The translations under genes and the position numbers were made by a program. The notes under the pieces were generated by a model. The model was not told where the DNA came from, did no database searches, and was given only the letters and a program-made list of their open reading frames with translations. Below, piece after piece: positions 39,016 through 49,893 of a stretch of 64,000 bases of DNA. Position 1 is the stretch's first letter; the number at the start of each line of letters is the position of its first letter. This stretch comes from Enterobacter cancerogenus (lineage in GTDB: Bacteria; Pseudomonadota; Gammaproteobacteria; Enterobacterales; Enterobacteriaceae), in NCBI RefSeq assembly GCF_019047785.1, contig NZ_CP077290.1:930001-994000 (forward strand). The letters run 5' to 3'.

Positions 39016-39567
39016 TTACCAGTGCCTGACCGGCCCGGTATCAATATGCACAAAGTTGCTACGTGGGTAATATCCTACACCACCTGCGCGCATAGATAAC
39101 GCAGCTTTGCGAATATTGGCTAACGAAACGCCTTCAATGTGGAAATCCATTGCCTGCCCTTTGGTGTGGTAGCTTTTTTTCGCTACCCCACGGCTGTGGG
39201 CACGCAGTTCGTTATTGGTATCGAGCGAGCGATAGCCAGAAATGAGCTGCACAGGTCTGCTGGTCCCCAACAGGCCCTGAAGGCGAAACAACTGATCAAA
39301 CAGTCCTGGATCGATGGCTTTTATTTTATTCGCGCGGAAATCACGGAAAAAATGGTTTAGTTTTGCTAATTCATCCTGAATATAGCCTCTGCCATCGAAA
39401 AACTCCGCTTTAAGCGACTCACCGGTGTGAAGATTGTTGAGCGTTAAAATACGCGGACGTGGGGTCGAGAGGGTGGCAAATGCTGGCGTCGGCAAGATGG
39501 CCGCTGCGCCCAGCGCAACACCACCTAACGCCAGCAGTTTGCGGCGATTAGCGTCAAATTTGTCCAT
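39016..39567 (-). CDS. mepK: murein endopeptidase MepK (YcbK)
   Basis: A 183-residue exported peptidase of the DUF882/M15 type. The N-terminus [20 protein letters not shown] is a twin-arginine signal. Zinc/active-site motifs are visible: the SGYRS segment near residue 114, H and D in [15 protein letters not shown] near 138-148, and the C-terminal [12 protein letters not shown]. In E. coli MepK cleaves the 3-3 (LD) cross-links made by L,D-transpeptidases. It lies directly downstream of ldtD, whose product makes those cross-links. Confidence 0.94.
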   Translation of the reverse strand: MDKFDANRRKLLALGGVALGAAAILPTPAFATLSTPRPRILTLNNLHTGESLKAEFFDGRGYIQDELAKLNHFFRDFRANKIKAIDPGLFDQLFRLQGLLGTSRPVQLISGYRSLDTNNELRAHSRGVAKKSYHTKGQAMDFHIEGVSLANIRKAALSMRAGGVGYYPRSNFVHIDTGPVRHW

Positions 39568-39742
39568 GATAATCAGGTCTACAGGTCAATGAAATCGTCA
39601 ATATGCTTAGCGCACGAAGGGCACCTTAACTGGCAAAGCCGACAACGTCAAGGCGCCCAACCCCAGTAAATACGCGGCCTACAGCCATATTGCCCCGTAT
39701 TCACCATAACTTACGACAATCATTTTTCCCGAACTACTTCAT

Positions 39743-41566
39743 TTACCTGATTAATTGTTCCGCTTTTGGCAAAATTTGTGCGCCGGATCGCGCGGGGAGA
39801 TCATAATTGTAAATATCTGTACGATACTGGGTACGCCCGTCGGCCCCGACAAACGCCGTGAGGTAGTAAAGATTGACGGGAATATTGTGGCGGATATTCA
39901 CATACCGGGTATCACCTTGTTTCAGCGCATCAGAGATCCGCGTATCGTTCCAGCCGGCATCCTGCAACAGCATGTTCGCCAGTTCAGACGCTTTGTTTAC
40001 ACGAACGCAGCCGGAGCTGAGTGCGCGGGTGTCTTTCTGGAACAGGGTGTGGTTTGGCGTATCGTGCAAATAGATAGCGTCGGAACTCGGCATATTGAAC
40101 TTGTAACGTCCCAGCGAGTTATGCGCGCCCGGTGCCTGCTGGAAACGGAACGGCAGGTTCGAGGCCGTAATCGTAGACCAGTCGACCATATACGGGTCAA
40201 TCGCTTCTTTACTGTTCCAGCCGCGCATCACCGTATAACCGTGGCGTTCCAGATAGCCCGGATCGTTCCACACCTTAGGCAGGATGTCTTTGCGCGCAAG
40301 CGTCGGCGGAACGTTCCACGGCGGGTTCACCACGACATTGTTCAGCGCGCTGCTCATCATCGGCGTTTTACGATCTGGCCGCCCGACAATGACGCGGGAC
40401 GCCAGCACTTCGTTTCCGTCCTGATAATAAACCAGAGAGTAAGCAGGAATATTCACCATGATGCCGGTCGAAAGCGTACCCGGCAGCAAACGCAAACGCT
40501 GGATATTCAGCGCCAACACCCCTGCCCGCTGCGCAGGAGAGACGTTCAGCCAGTCACGCGTGGACTGACCAATGACGCCATCAGCCCCCAGCCCTTGCGC
40601 GGCCTGAAATTGCTTCACGGCTGCCACCAGTTCACGATCGTACGCCGCGGGCTTGTTGTTTAGCCCTACGGCTTTTTTCTCTTTGACCGGGGCAGACGGG
40701 CTGACCACCACGTTTTGCGAATCGTCGCCAGGAAGAGCAATGTTAGGCCCGCCGTCGAGGATGCCGGAACGGCTGAGGATTTCACGCAGGGCGGGAACAT
40801 CGCTGCTCCACTGGCCAGGGCGAAGCGTCGCGGTGGCGCGCAGTTGCGGCCACGGCCGCGAGTCCGCCACCAGCGCCAGTAAGGATTGATGCATCGTGGC
40901 GTATTGCGGATGCGCAGGCGCAAGGCTTGCGATAAAGCGCGGCAGTTCACCATTATCCAGCGACAGCTGCCACTGGTTAATCACTGACAGCGCCGGGGTC
41001 GCCAGCTTGTACGGCTTTTGACTATACAGCCAGCGGTTGCCATTAACCGGAATGCCCGCCACAAACTGCAGGTAGCCCATCATCGCATCAGACAACACCA
41101 CATCCCGCGCCTGGCCGGTAACGGAAGGGTCAGTCAGCAGCTCTACCCAGGTGGTGAACTGCGGCTGGAAACCTGCAATCGCGACTTCCGCAAGCTGTTG
41201 CTGAAACGCACGCACCGCGTCGCGGTTTTCCCACATAGGTTTCATATCACGCGCGGCATACAGCAGCGTGAGCTGGTTGATATAGGCTGGCGTGTAGCCT
41301 GACGGCAAGCCCGTCATCAGCTGCTGGCGAAGTGAACCGGTGTCGATCCCTTCGGGTAGCGGCCGGATTCCCGCCATGATCGCCGTCGCCGGAGATTGAT
41401 CCAGCGGCAGAGACAGCGACATCGGTTGTGTACCCGTCGTTGCAGAGCTGTCCGAAGGTACAACTTCAGGCTCATCCGCCTGTGCGGTAAACAGTGGAGC
41501 AAACATCACTGTCAGGCACAAACCCAGCGCTGACAGCTGACGACCACGATTTTTCTTTAGCAACAT
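39743..41566 (-). CDS. ldtD: L,D-transpeptidase LdtD (YcbB)
   Basis: A 607-residue periplasmic L,D-transpeptidase that forms 3-3 peptidoglycan cross-links and can bypass penicillin-binding proteins under beta-lactam or envelope stress. A signal peptide (ending TAQA) precedes a scaffold domain, a peptidoglycan-binding helical domain near residues 310-345, and the YkuD domain. Catalytic Cys lies in [11 protein letters not shown] with His in [10 protein letters not shown] choose the ATG at 41566 behind an AGGGGG ribosome site; an in-frame GTG seven codons earlier lacks one. It differs from E. coli mainly in the linker near residues 275-305. Confidence 0.95.
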   Translation of the reverse strand: MLLKKNRGRQLSALGLCLTVMFAPLFTAQADEPEVVPSDSSATTGTQPMSLSLPLDQSPATAIMAGIRPLPEGIDTGSLRQQLMTGLPSGYTPAYINQLTLLYAARDMKPMWENRDAVRAFQQQLAEVAIAGFQPQFTTWVELLTDPSVTGQARDVVLSDAMMGYLQFVAGIPVNGNRWLYSQKPYKLATPALSVINQWQLSLDNGELPRFIASLAPAHPQYATMHQSLLALVADSRPWPQLRATATLRPGQWSSDVPALREILSRSGILDGGPNIALPGDDSQNVVVSPSAPVKEKKAVGLNNKPAAYDRELVAAVKQFQAAQGLGADGVIGQSTRDWLNVSPAQRAGVLALNIQRLRLLPGTLSTGIMVNIPAYSLVYYQDGNEVLASRVIVGRPDRKTPMMSSALNNVVVNPPWNVPPTLARKDILPKVWNDPGYLERHGYTVMRGWNSKEAIDPYMVDWSTITASNLPFRFQQAPGAHNSLGRYKFNMPSSDAIYLHDTPNHTLFQKDTRALSSGCVRVNKASELANMLLQDAGWNDTRISDALKQGDTRYVNIRHNIPVNLYYLTAFVGADGRTQYRTDIYNYDLPARSGAQILPKAEQLIR

Positions 41567-41621
41567 CCCTTGCCCCCTGTTTTTCACGACATGCCCATCA
41601 TTCTGGGGCTTATGTTTAGTT

Positions 41622-41673
41622 AGTATAGGAAGGCATAACCGCAGTTGCCTTGCCTTATGTAAAGAAGTTTAAA
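41622..41673 (-). promoter_or_regulatory. candidate CpxR box and promoter of ldtD
   Basis: On the plus strand 41659-41673 reads GTAAAGAAGTTTAAA, matching the CpxR consensus GTAAA-N5-GTAAA at nine of ten positions. TATACT on the minus strand (41622-41627) is a good -10 element about 32 bp downstream. In E. coli ldtD is a Cpx-envelope-stress target. Confidence 0.6.
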
Positions 41674-41707
41674 GATAACCCCGCTATCAGCACAAGTTAA
41701 GTGAATA

Positions 41708-41738
41708 AAAGAAAGCGGCGCTACTGCGCCGCTCTTTG
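41708..41738 (-). terminator. mukB operon terminator
   Basis: AGCGGCGC (41714-41721) and GCGCCGCT (41726-41733) form an 8-bp stem with a TACT loop. On the minus strand it is followed by a T-rich tract, 13 bp after the mukB stop. Confidence 0.88.
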
Positions 41739-41750
41739 TAACAAAACGCC

Positions 41751-44700
41751 TCAGGAAGCGTCAGCCGTGCCGGGTAACGACTCCGGTGGCTGCGGTGCAA
41801 AGCCGCGCAGACCCACGACGTGTACGTGCTCGCTGTTCTGGAAGACTTTACGCACCAGCTTATAGGTAGTGCCTTTTTCCGGGCTGATGTTCTCTGGTGC
41901 CGCGATGATAAGCTGCATATCAAGACGGTCGCACAGCTCAAACAGCGTGGCGATAGAGCGGGCATCAAGACGCGCCGCTTCATCAAGGAACAGCAGGCGG
42001 CATGGGGAGATATCTTTGCCGCGCAGACGACGCGCCTCATCTTCCCAGCTCTGCACCACCATCACCAGAATAGACATCCCGGTACCGATAGCCTCACCTG
42101 TTGAGAGCGCACCGGACTCGGCGCGCAGCCAGCCGTCTGAACCACGGTTGACCTCCACTTCCATCTCAAGATAGTTACGGTAATCCAGCAGTTCTTCGCC
42201 GATGGTTTGCGGCGTGCGCTGCCCCATATCAATCTGCGGGTTCAGGCGCTGGTACAGCTTCGCCAGTGCTTCCGAGAAGGTCAGGCGGTTGCTGTTAAAC
42301 AGATCCTGATGCTGTTCGTGCTGCTCGGACAACACATCAAGCAGCGTCGAGTGGGCTTCACGCACGTTCACGTTCAGACGCACGCTGTTAACCTGACCAA
42401 ACGACACGCTCTGCAGTCCCTGGTTCAGCTGACGAATACGGTTCTGCTCGCGCTGAATGGTTTTGCGGATGATATTTGCCACGCTGCGGGAGCTGATTGC
42501 CAGCTTCTGCTCGCGGGAGGTTAACTCTTCCGTCAGGCGACCCAGCTCGATTTCCATCTGCTCGATGGCTTCGACCGGATCGTCGGTGCGGATGATATCC
42601 TGGCGAATACGCTCGCGCAGGTGCTGGTAAACCGCCACGAAGAACTGGATTTTACGCTCTGGACGTTTTGGATCTTCGGACATGCGCAGCACGTCGCGCA
42701 GATGTTCGTTATCCGCCACCGCCAGACGCAGCGCACCCAATGCCTTATCCGACATGGAGCGCAGTTCATCCCCGGAAAGGTACGCCAGCTCGCGACGGTG
42801 CAGACGACGCTCAACGTTATTGTCTTTCACCATGCGCATCACCGCGCACCAGCCCGCCTTGGCGGTCACAACCTGCTCGCGCATTTCGTGATAGTCGCGT
42901 TCCAGCTTGCGCAGGCGACGCGTCAGGTTGTCCATCTCCGCTTCACAGAAGGTCAGTGCTTTTTCCAGCTGATTACGGCGCGCGCGGTTGTTGCTTAACT
43001 GGGCATGCAATTCGTCGCGGCGAATACGCGCCCGCTCTTCCGAGCCGCTGTCGGCGCGAACCCCGATATCCTGCAGCTCTTTGTGTAAATCGTTAAGCAG
43101 CTCTTTCTTGGTGTCATAGGAGCTTTTCAGCGAGGCCATGACCTGGCTGTACTGACTCAGCTGCGCGGCGTGCGTACGCATAGCTTCACGGGCGCGAGTA
43201 CGTTCCGCTTCCGCCTGCTCAAGACGCTGGCGAAGTTTCTCGTTAAGATCGCTGTTACCGCTGAGCATTTCAGCGGAATCAGAGTAGCCAAAGTGGGCGC
43301 GACGCTGCACCACTTCCGTCAGGGCAAATGCCTGCTGGCGGGCTTCGCGTTGTACCTGCTGAGACCAGGCGTAATCTTCTTTCAGCTGCTCATACTGTTC
43401 CGGATCGCTCTGGAGCACCGAGAGCACCGGTTCCAGTTTCGCCAGCTGATTGCCATGCTGCTGAATGAAACGTGCCGCTTCCTGCGCTTCATCCAGACGT
43501 TCCTGAATTTCATCGACGCGATCGGCCAGCGTCTCGTCCGCCAGCAGGTTAAGACGCGGCAGAATGCGGTTGAGCGCGGCTACGCCCTCTTTCGCCTGTT
43601 CGAACTGTACGCGGCTCTGCTGATTATCATTTTCATGATTCGCCAGCGCGCGTTCCAGTTCACCCCGGCGGGTGTTGAGCTTGCGAATTTCGGCTTCCGG
43701 GTCGGCGTCAAACGCCACCGCCAGATGGCTACCGATAAAGCGGCTAAAGGCCTGATGCAGGCGCTGGGTTTTCTGAACGTCGAACGACAGGGTGGCAAAA
43801 CGCTCTGACAGCGTTTCACGCTCGGCATGCAGACTTTCGATACGGTTTTCACGCGCGGCACGGCCAAACAGCGGCAGTTCCGGGAAGCGAGAATAGCGCC
43901 ACTGGCGGTCGGCAATTTTCACCACCACCGCTTTTTCAAGCTCGTCCACGCTGAACACGCTGTCATCGAATGACTGCGGATCCCCTTCGATTAAATAGAG
44001 ATCTTCCGGGCAATCTTCCAGACCGGCCAGCTGCTCAGAAATCTGCGACAGATCGGGCACGACGATCGCATTACGCGACGGGCCGTACAGCGCCGAGAAG
44101 TACGGCGCGTCATCCAGACCCACGTCGTCATAAATTTCCGACAGCAGTACGCCGCCAAAACGTTCCGCCAGCGCATTCAGGCGCGCATCTTCTGCACCGC
44201 CCGGCTGGCTTAAGCGTTCAATCTCTTCGTCAACTTCACGTTTACGGTTACCGACTTCATCACGCTCAACGATCGCTTCACGCTCACGCTCCAGCAGTTG
44301 TTGCAGGTATTCCGTAACGTCCTGGCCGGATTCAAACGTTTCCCCGCACTGCTCGCTGAGCTGGCTCAGGCTGCTTTGCGCGGCAAGCCAGATCGGCGCG
44401 CGTTGCAGGAGCTTTTGCGAACGAGACTGGAGCTGATCCATTTCCTGACGCAGGTTCATGCGCTGTTCGCTGGCGCTGGAAACGCTGTCAGAAAGTGAAG
44501 CAATTCGCGCTTCCAGCTCCTGATGCAGGGCTTCAAGATCGTCGAAATCGTAATTTTTGCCCTGACGTTTGCAGAAATCGGCCAGCAGACGCTCGGCTTC
44601 CTGCTGCTCGCGCAGACGCTGTTCCAGTTCGTTCAGACGCATACGCAGCGGCTGAACCTGTTCGGCCAGATGGCGCTGGTTCATACCGTCACGCAGCAGT

Positions 44701-46199
44701 TCGCGGGCAACGCTCCAGGCGTCACTACGCGCAACCGGGCCATTGATCGCCACGACCAGCTGGTATGCCTGCTCAAACTGGCTGTGCGCCGTTTGCGCCA
44801 CGCTCATTTTCTGATCGAGCGACAGCAGCTTTTCGGTGGCTTCCTGCTCTTTCGCCTGGAAGGTGTCCAGCCAGTCTTCCGCGCTCTCTGGCGTTAAGTC
44901 CGGCAGGTGACACAGCTCTTTCGCACGCTGCAGGGCCTGCAGCGCCTGGGTGTACTGAATCGCACGGGTCTGCTGCACGTCCAGCGCCTGCTGGTAATCG
45001 GCGAGCTGGCTTTTCAGCTCATCCACTTCCAGTTCGGCCGCTTCGGCGCGCGCTTCGTTCTCTTCCTGCAGATCGGCGGCTTCGGCCACCACTTCGTTTT
45101 GCTCTTCAAGACGAATTTGCAGCTCATCGAGATCCGCTTCGTAGCGCTCGATTTTTTCCTGCTGACGCAGCGCGGTCTGCACCAGGTTCAGGTGATCGCT
45201 GGCGGCCTGGTAATCGGCTTCCAGATCCCCTTCCGCACCGTTGTGCTCACCCAGTTCGCGCGCCATTTCGACGTGCTTATACTGCTCAGCCACCAGCTGC
45301 TTACGGGATGTGAACAGCTCGCGGCGGTACTCCAGGGCCTGATCGAGGTGTATGCGGCGTTCGTTGGCGTGACGCATATAGTCTGCCGCCACGTAGTTAG
45401 TGGCTTCGCTGATCAGATGTTTAAACAGATCGCGGTCAGACTGGGTCACGCGGATCGCTTCCAGCGTCATGCGGTTTTCACGCAGTGCGGCTTCCATGTC
45501 CTGGAAGGCTTTACGCACGCCGCTGTTTTCTGGCAACAGGTAGTCGCGCAACGAGCGGGTAATGGCGCTGGAGATACCGCCGTACAGGGACGCTTCGATC
45601 AGACGGTAATATTTGCTACGGTCGGATGCAGTCCGCAGACGTCGGGCAACCACGCCCAGATCGAACATCAGGGAGTGGTATTCGGTAATGGAGTTGAACT
45701 GCTTAAACTGCACGCCTTCGATAGCTTCAAGCTTGTCTTTCAGTTCCTGAAGCGTCAGCACGCGCGCCTGACGTTCGTTTAAGGTCTCCGTCAGCAGCGC
45801 GGTCGGCTGCACGGAAGTCGGCAGGCCCTGAATGGCGAAAGGTTTGATATCAACCTTACGGTCACGGCCCGCCACCTGCTGCAGACGCACGCCAACCACC
45901 ACGCGCTGGTGACGGGAGTTGATCACGTCCAGCACCGAATAACAGACGCCCGCTTTCAGCTTACCGTGCAGGCCTTTGTCACGGGAGCCGCTTGTCGCGC
46001 CCGCTTCGGTGGTGTTTCTGAAGTGCAGCAGGGTCAAATCGGGGATCAGCGCCGTGACGAACGCCGCCATGGTGGTAGATTTACCCGCCCCGTTACCGCC
46101 GGAGAGCGTGGTGACCAGCTCATCCAGATCGAAGGTTCGGGCAAAGAAGCCGTTCCAGTTAATCAGCGTCAGTGAGCGAAATTTACCGCGTTCAATCAT
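41751..46199 (-). CDS. mukB: chromosome partition protein MukB
   Basis: A 1482-residue SMC-like ATPase of the MukBEF condensin. The N-terminal head has Walker [10 protein letters not shown] at residues 34-42. Long coiled-coil arms (about 300-650 and 790-1100) flank a hinge near 650-790. The C-terminal head carries the ABC signature [10 protein letters not shown] and Walker [12 protein letters not shown]. It works with MukE and kleisin MukF to compact and segregate chromosomes, and binds topoisomerase IV through the hinge. The start overlaps the mukE stop by one base. Length is within a few residues of E. coli (1486). Confidence 0.98.
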   Translation of the reverse strand: MIERGKFRSLTLINWNGFFARTFDLDELVTTLSGGNGAGKSTTMAAFVTALIPDLTLLHFRNTTEAGATSGSRDKGLHGKLKAGVCYSVLDVINSRHQRVVVGVRLQQVAGRDRKVDIKPFAIQGLPTSVQPTALLTETLNERQARVLTLQELKDKLEAIEGVQFKQFNSITEYHSLMFDLGVVARRLRTASDRSKYYRLIEASLYGGISSAITRSLRDYLLPENSGVRKAFQDMEAALRENRMTLEAIRVTQSDRDLFKHLISEATNYVAADYMRHANERRIHLDQALEYRRELFTSRKQLVAEQYKHVEMARELGEHNGAEGDLEADYQAASDHLNLVQTALRQQEKIERYEADLDELQIRLEEQNEVVAEAADLQEENEARAEAAELEVDELKSQLADYQQALDVQQTRAIQYTQALQALQRAKELCHLPDLTPESAEDWLDTFQAKEQEATEKLLSLDQKMSVAQTAHSQFEQAYQLVVAINGPVARSDAWSVARELLRDGMNQRHLAEQVQPLRMRLNELEQRLREQQEAERLLADFCKRQGKNYDFDDLEALHQELEARIASLSDSVSSASEQRMNLRQEMDQLQSRSQKLLQRAPIWLAAQSSLSQLSEQCGETFESGQDVTEYLQQLLEREREAIVERDEVGNRKREVDEEIERLSQPGGAEDARLNALAERFGGVLLSEIYDDVGLDDAPYFSALYGPSRNAIVVPDLSQISEQLAGLEDCPEDLYLIEGDPQSFDDSVFSVDELEKAVVVKIADRQWRYSRFPELPLFGRAARENRIESLHAERETLSERFATLSFDVQKTQRLHQAFSRFIGSHLAVAFDADPEAEIRKLNTRRGELERALANHENDNQQSRVQFEQAKEGVAALNRILPRLNLLADETLADRVDEIQERLDEAQEAARFIQQHGNQLAKLEPVLSVLQSDPEQYEQLKEDYAWSQQVQREARQQAFALTEVVQRRAHFGYSDSAEMLSGNSDLNEKLRQRLEQAEAERTRAREAMRTHAAQLSQYSQVMASLKSSYDTKKELLNDLHKELQDIGVRADSGSEERARIRRDELHAQLSNNRARRNQLEKALTFCEAEMDNLTRRLRKLERDYHEMREQVVTAKAGWCAVMRMVKDNNVERRLHRRELAYLSGDELRSMSDKALGALRLAVADNEHLRDVLRMSEDPKRPERKIQFFVAVYQHLRERIRQDIIRTDDPVEAIEQMEIELGRLTEELTSREQKLAISSRSVANIIRKTIQREQNRIRQLNQGLQSVSFGQVNSVRLNVNVREAHSTLLDVLSEQHEQHQDLFNSNRLTFSEALAKLYQRLNPQIDMGQRTPQTIGEELLDYRNYLEMEVEVNRGSDGWLRAESGALSTGEAIGTGMSILVMVVQSWEDEARRLRGKDISPCRLLFLDEAARLDARSIATLFELCDRLDMQLIIAAPENISPEKGTTYKLVRKVFQNSEHVHVVGLRGFAPQPPESLPGTADAS

Positions 46200-46903
46200 T
46201 ACTCTTCCTCCCCGCTTTCCGGCTGATTCTCTTCATGCTCATCATTGAGCTGCAAATGGTTTTCCACCGGCATCGCTTCACCGTCACGGATCATGCGTAG
46301 CTGCGCCTCACGCGCATCGTCGCCCGCGCGCACGTCGGCACCAAAGCGGAAGACCGATTCCGTAATGCGGAACTTGCTGCTGTCATGGCCCATAAACCAG
46401 ACCATACCCAGTCGGCGCAGACGGTTCAGAGAAGAGCGAACTTTTTCCTGCAATTTCTGACGATCAAGGTCGGACCCCGTCGAACGGTTGTTCACCAGCT
46501 TGAGCAGCTTGCTTTCATCCGCCAGCGCCAGCAGCTCATCGTAAAGCTCCTGTTGCGTGAAGATACCTTCGTTCGCCAGACGTTCCGGGCTGAGATAGAG
46601 ATAGCAGAGAATTTTCCCGACCATCATGTCTAACTCGGAAAGCACGGAGCGCGGAATGAGCGTCGTGGAGCGCGGGCGCAGATAGAAAAAACCTTCCGGC
46701 GCACGAATAAGCTCAACGTTGTAACGCGCGTAAAACTCTTCCAGATACTCCTGGAAGTCCATCAAAAAGGCGTGATTATCCAGCTCGTCAAGGCCAATGT
46801 GACGACCGGCACGTAGCTGGCTGTCCAGCGCCGGAAACAACGGATTCGCCAGCGCCTGTGCCAGCTTAACTGGCATCACGTTTTCAATATTTGTCAATGA
46901 CAT
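46199..46903 (-). CDS. mukE: chromosome partition protein MukE
   Basis: A 234-residue winged-helix (KITE) subunit that bridges MukF and MukB and modulates MukB ATPase and DNA binding. I place the start at the ATG at 46903 ([18 protein letters not shown]), which matches the E. coli length; a longer frame would reach into mukF. The C-terminus is strongly acidic (ending PESGEEE). Its first 20 bp overlap the end of mukF, and its last base overlaps mukB, so the three are translationally coupled. Confidence 0.97.
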   Translation of the reverse strand: MSLTNIENVMPVKLAQALANPLFPALDSQLRAGRHIGLDELDNHAFLMDFQEYLEEFYARYNVELIRAPEGFFYLRPRSTTLIPRSVLSELDMMVGKILCYLYLSPERLANEGIFTQQELYDELLALADESKLLKLVNNRSTGSDLDRQKLQEKVRSSLNRLRRLGMVWFMGHDSSKFRITESVFRFGADVRAGDDAREAQLRMIRDGEAMPVENHLQLNDEHEENQPESGEEE

Positions 46904-48206
46904 GCGCCTGTACCTTGGCTCCGTAATCGTTAATCGGCTGCCACTTCGGCGGCAGCCCGGTGAAATCTGCTTGCGCGACGCCCAGGCGTACGGCCTGGTC
47001 GACGACAATGCGGGCGATATCGAAATGGCGCGCCCGAGGATATTGCGCCAGATAGTCGCGCACCACGAGACCAAGATCCAGCGGCACTTGTCTGGTTTTG
47101 TAGACCGCGAGCTGTTCTTCGATCATCGCCGCAAGCTGCTCGCGAATTTCGTTGAATTCTTCGAATTCCAGATCCGGTGGCAGTTCACCGGTCACTTCTT
47201 CATCACGCAACGCCATCTCTTCATCGCGCATATCCAGCAGGCGATCGGCACTTGCGTAGGTCAGCGCCCAGGGCGCATCGAAATAGGTCTGTACCGACTG
47301 GCGCAAACGCTGAGCAAAGACGCGGTTTTTATCCATATCAATCGCGGTACGGATAAATTTATGCACGTGGCGGTCGTAGCCAATCCACAGGTCAATCGAC
47401 TGCTGGCCCCAGCTAATAATGCGGTCAAGCTTGCTTTGTAAATCAAATACCAGACGGTCGACAAAGTGCAGATCGTCATGGGCAAGCGTGGCATCCTGAA
47501 TACGCAGCAGGTTAGCCTGCAGCTTATCCCCTGCCGCCTCGAGGGTGTCCTGCAGTTCGCGCAGCGTACCAGAGGTTTCTGACAGCAGGAGTTCGCAGCT
47601 GGAGATGGCCGCCCGCCAGTCTTTATTCAGCAGTTGTGCGATATCGTCTTTCACCTGCTGCTGCTGTTCGTCCATGAGACGCTGGGTCAGATCGATACTG
47701 TCAAAGATCTCGGCTACCGAATATTTCAGCGGCGCGTAGACGTTGCGGTGCCAGTGGAATTCATCGCCATTCTCATCTGCCGCATCGGCGGCACGCTTCA
47801 GCTCGCCCGCGACAATCGAGAGCTGCATAGAGAGGCGCAGCGTCGAAAACTCACGCTGGCGGATGTAATAGTCGGTAATGCCGATACCCAGTGGCGTCAG
47901 ACGATAAATGGCGTTTCCTTCCGCCTGCTCGCTGGTAAAGCGGTTCAGCAGACGTTGACGCACCATGTCGTTGATCGCGTTGTTGGCACGCACGCTAATG
48001 GTTTCGCTGGTTTGCTCAAACGCATCACTGACATGGCGGAAGGCATCCACCAGTTCACCCTCGCTCATTTCACCATCAAGCCGCTCGCCGTTCAGCGTAG
48101 CCACCGCCAGCAGGAAAGAGAGTCTGTCTACCGGCAGCGAGATGGAGAAATCATTTTTTCTGGCCCAGGCAACCAGTTCGGGGACTGTCTGGGAAAATTC
48201 ACTCAT
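46884..48206 (-). CDS. mukF: chromosome partition protein MukF (kleisin)
   Basis: The 440-residue kleisin of MukBEF. An N-terminal winged-helix dimerisation domain (about 1-115) is followed by a helical middle region that binds the MukB neck. An acidic linker (around [23 protein letters not shown], near 330-350) and a C-terminal winged-helix domain that binds the MukB cap complete it. Length equals E. coli MukF. It begins 3 bp after the cmoM stop, so cmoM-mukFEB appear to be one transcription unit. Confidence 0.97.
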   Translation of the reverse strand: MSEFSQTVPELVAWARKNDFSISLPVDRLSFLLAVATLNGERLDGEMSEGELVDAFRHVSDAFEQTSETISVRANNAINDMVRQRLLNRFTSEQAEGNAIYRLTPLGIGITDYYIRQREFSTLRLSMQLSIVAGELKRAADAADENGDEFHWHRNVYAPLKYSVAEIFDSIDLTQRLMDEQQQQVKDDIAQLLNKDWRAAISSCELLLSETSGTLRELQDTLEAAGDKLQANLLRIQDATLAHDDLHFVDRLVFDLQSKLDRIISWGQQSIDLWIGYDRHVHKFIRTAIDMDKNRVFAQRLRQSVQTYFDAPWALTYASADRLLDMRDEEMALRDEEVTGELPPDLEFEEFNEIREQLAAMIEEQLAVYKTRQVPLDLGLVVRDYLAQYPRARHFDIARIVVDQAVRLGVAQADFTGLPPKWQPINDYGAKVQAHVIDKY

Positions 48207-48209
48207 AGA

Positions 48210-48989
48210 TTATCCTTGCATCTGCGGCTTGCGCGCGGTGACGTGGATATAGCGGCCAAGGCTTAAATAAGGCTCCTGGCGGCAGTACCGCGTTTCAATT
48301 TCTGTTAAGGCGTCTAAGCAGTCATGCTGTTTTTGTTTATCACGCAGATAGTCATGAAACACCCTCACGCCCGTTTTACCGGTGATCTCCCAGCCGATCT
48401 CCTCCAGCCAGCCATAGACCTGCTGCGGTTCACGCGGGAAATCCGGCGACAGCGTGCGCCGTTTCTTTTTATACATGCCCTGCTGAACGTAGCCGAAATT
48501 GCCCACCAGCACGTTTCGCATTAACAAGCCGTTTGCGTTGTAGAACATCAGCGATAACGCCCCGCCCGGGCGCAACATCGACCACAGCGTTTTTAGCACC
48601 GCCTGCGGATCGGCCACCCATTCCAGCACAGCATGAAACAATATCAGATCAACCTGCGTTTCCAAATGCTGCGCAATGTCCTGAGCGGCGCAATGTATAA
48701 AATGCATGTTGTCGCTCACACCTTTCTCGTCTGCCGCCTGCCGGGCACGCGCCACCATTTCAGCAGAGAGATCGCACAAGGTGACGTGATGACCCCGCTG
48801 TGCCATCAGGATGGCAGTCTGGCCTTCGCCACCGCCCGCATCAAGCACACGCAATCTCTGGCCCGGATAGTCGGCAAGAAGCTTGTCGAGATCCTGCCAG
48901 AGGATCGTCTGACGCAGCTGGCCTTTAGTCGTGCCATAAATGTTGCGCGAAAACTTTTCCGCGATGTCATCAAAATTGCGATCCCGCAT
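48210..48989 (-). CDS. cmoM: tRNA 5-carboxymethoxyuridine methyltransferase CmoM
   Basis: A 259-residue class I SAM-dependent methyltransferase that methyl-esterifies 5-carboxymethoxyuridine at tRNA wobble position 34. SAM motif I is VLDAGGGEGQTA near residue 48, and LFHAVLEWVADP follows near 115. Formerly SmtA. I take the ATG at 48989 (MRDRNFDDIAEKFSRN), which aligns with E. coli; a frame extension of nine residues upstream is unlikely. It is the first gene of the cmoM-mukFEB unit and divergent from elyC. Confidence 0.94.
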   Translation of the reverse strand: MRDRNFDDIAEKFSRNIYGTTKGQLRQTILWQDLDKLLADYPGQRLRVLDAGGGEGQTAILMAQRGHHVTLCDLSAEMVARARQAADEKGVSDNMHFIHCAAQDIAQHLETQVDLILFHAVLEWVADPQAVLKTLWSMLRPGGALSLMFYNANGLLMRNVLVGNFGYVQQGMYKKKRRTLSPDFPREPQQVYGWLEEIGWEITGKTGVRVFHDYLRDKQKQHDCLDALTEIETRYCRQEPYLSLGRYIHVTARKPQMQG

Positions 48990-49113
48990 TGGGAGAGTTC
49001 CACTCGCTAACTGCAAAACCGCTATTTTGTCACACCCGAGCGGAGAATGAACCTCTCTGGTGTAATATCACTGGCATTCATCTGCTATATGGTTAAAAAA
49101 GGAACCAAAAAGG

Positions 49114-49893
49114 ATGCTTTTTACCCTAAAAAAATACATCGGCGGCATGATGCTTCCCCTTCCCCTGCTGCTGCTCGTCATCGCGCTTGGTCTGGCGCTG
49201 GTGTGGTTTAGCCGTTTCCAGAAAAGTGGAAAATCGCTTATTACCCTGGGCTGGCTGGCGCTGCTGCTGTTAAGCCTGCAGCCGGTGGCGGATGGGCTGT
49301 TGCGCCCCATTGAGAATAAATATCCAACCTGGCAGGGCAATCAGAAAGTGGGGTATATCGTCGTGCTCGGCGGAGGGTATACCTGGGACCCGGACTGGGC
49401 GCCCAGTTCAAATCTGATCAACAACAGCCTGCCGCGGCTTAATGAAGGCATTCGCCTGTGGCTGGCTAATCCGGGTGCCAAACTGATTTTCACCGGTGCC
49501 ACCGCGAAAACGAACCCGGTCAGCACGGCGGAAGCCGGGGCGAGAGTGGCGGAATCACTGGGTGTACCGCGCTCGTCAATCATCACGCTGGACAGCCCCA
49601 AAGACACTGAAGAAGAGGCCGCCGCGGTGAAAAAAGCCATCGGCGACGTTCCGTTCCTGCTGGTAACCTCTGCTTCCCATCTGCCGAGAGCGATGATTTT
49701 CTTTGAGAGCCAGGGGCTACACCCGCTGCCGGCACCGGCTAACCAACTGGCCATCACCGCACCGCTGAATCCGTGGGAGCGGGCGATCCCGTCCCCGGTG
49801 TGGTTAATGCACAGCGATCGCGTGGGCTATGAGACGCTTGGGCGGATCTGGCAGTGGCTCAAAGGTGTGTCAGGCGAGCCACGGCAGGAGTGA
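49114..49893 (+). CDS. elyC: envelope biogenesis factor ElyC (YcbC)
   Basis: A 259-residue inner membrane protein with two N-terminal membrane helices (about residues 10-32 and 37-58) and a periplasmic DUF218 domain. VLGGGY near 86 and TSASHLPRAMIFFE near 188 are the conserved DUF218 patches. E. coli elyC mutants lyse at low temperature with a peptidoglycan-synthesis defect, so it supports envelope assembly. Its last 24 bp overlap the 3' end of ycbJ on the other strand. Confidence 0.94.
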   Translation: MLFTLKKYIGGMMLPLPLLLLVIALGLALVWFSRFQKSGKSLITLGWLALLLLSLQPVADGLLRPIENKYPTWQGNQKVGYIVVLGGGYTWDPDWAPSSNLINNSLPRLNEGIRLWLANPGAKLIFTGATAKTNPVSTAEAGARVAESLGVPRSSIITLDSPKDTEEEAAAVKKAIGDVPFLLVTSASHLPRAMIFFESQGLHPLPAPANQLAITAPLNPWERAIPSPVWLMHSDRVGYETLGRIWQWLKGVSGEPRQE

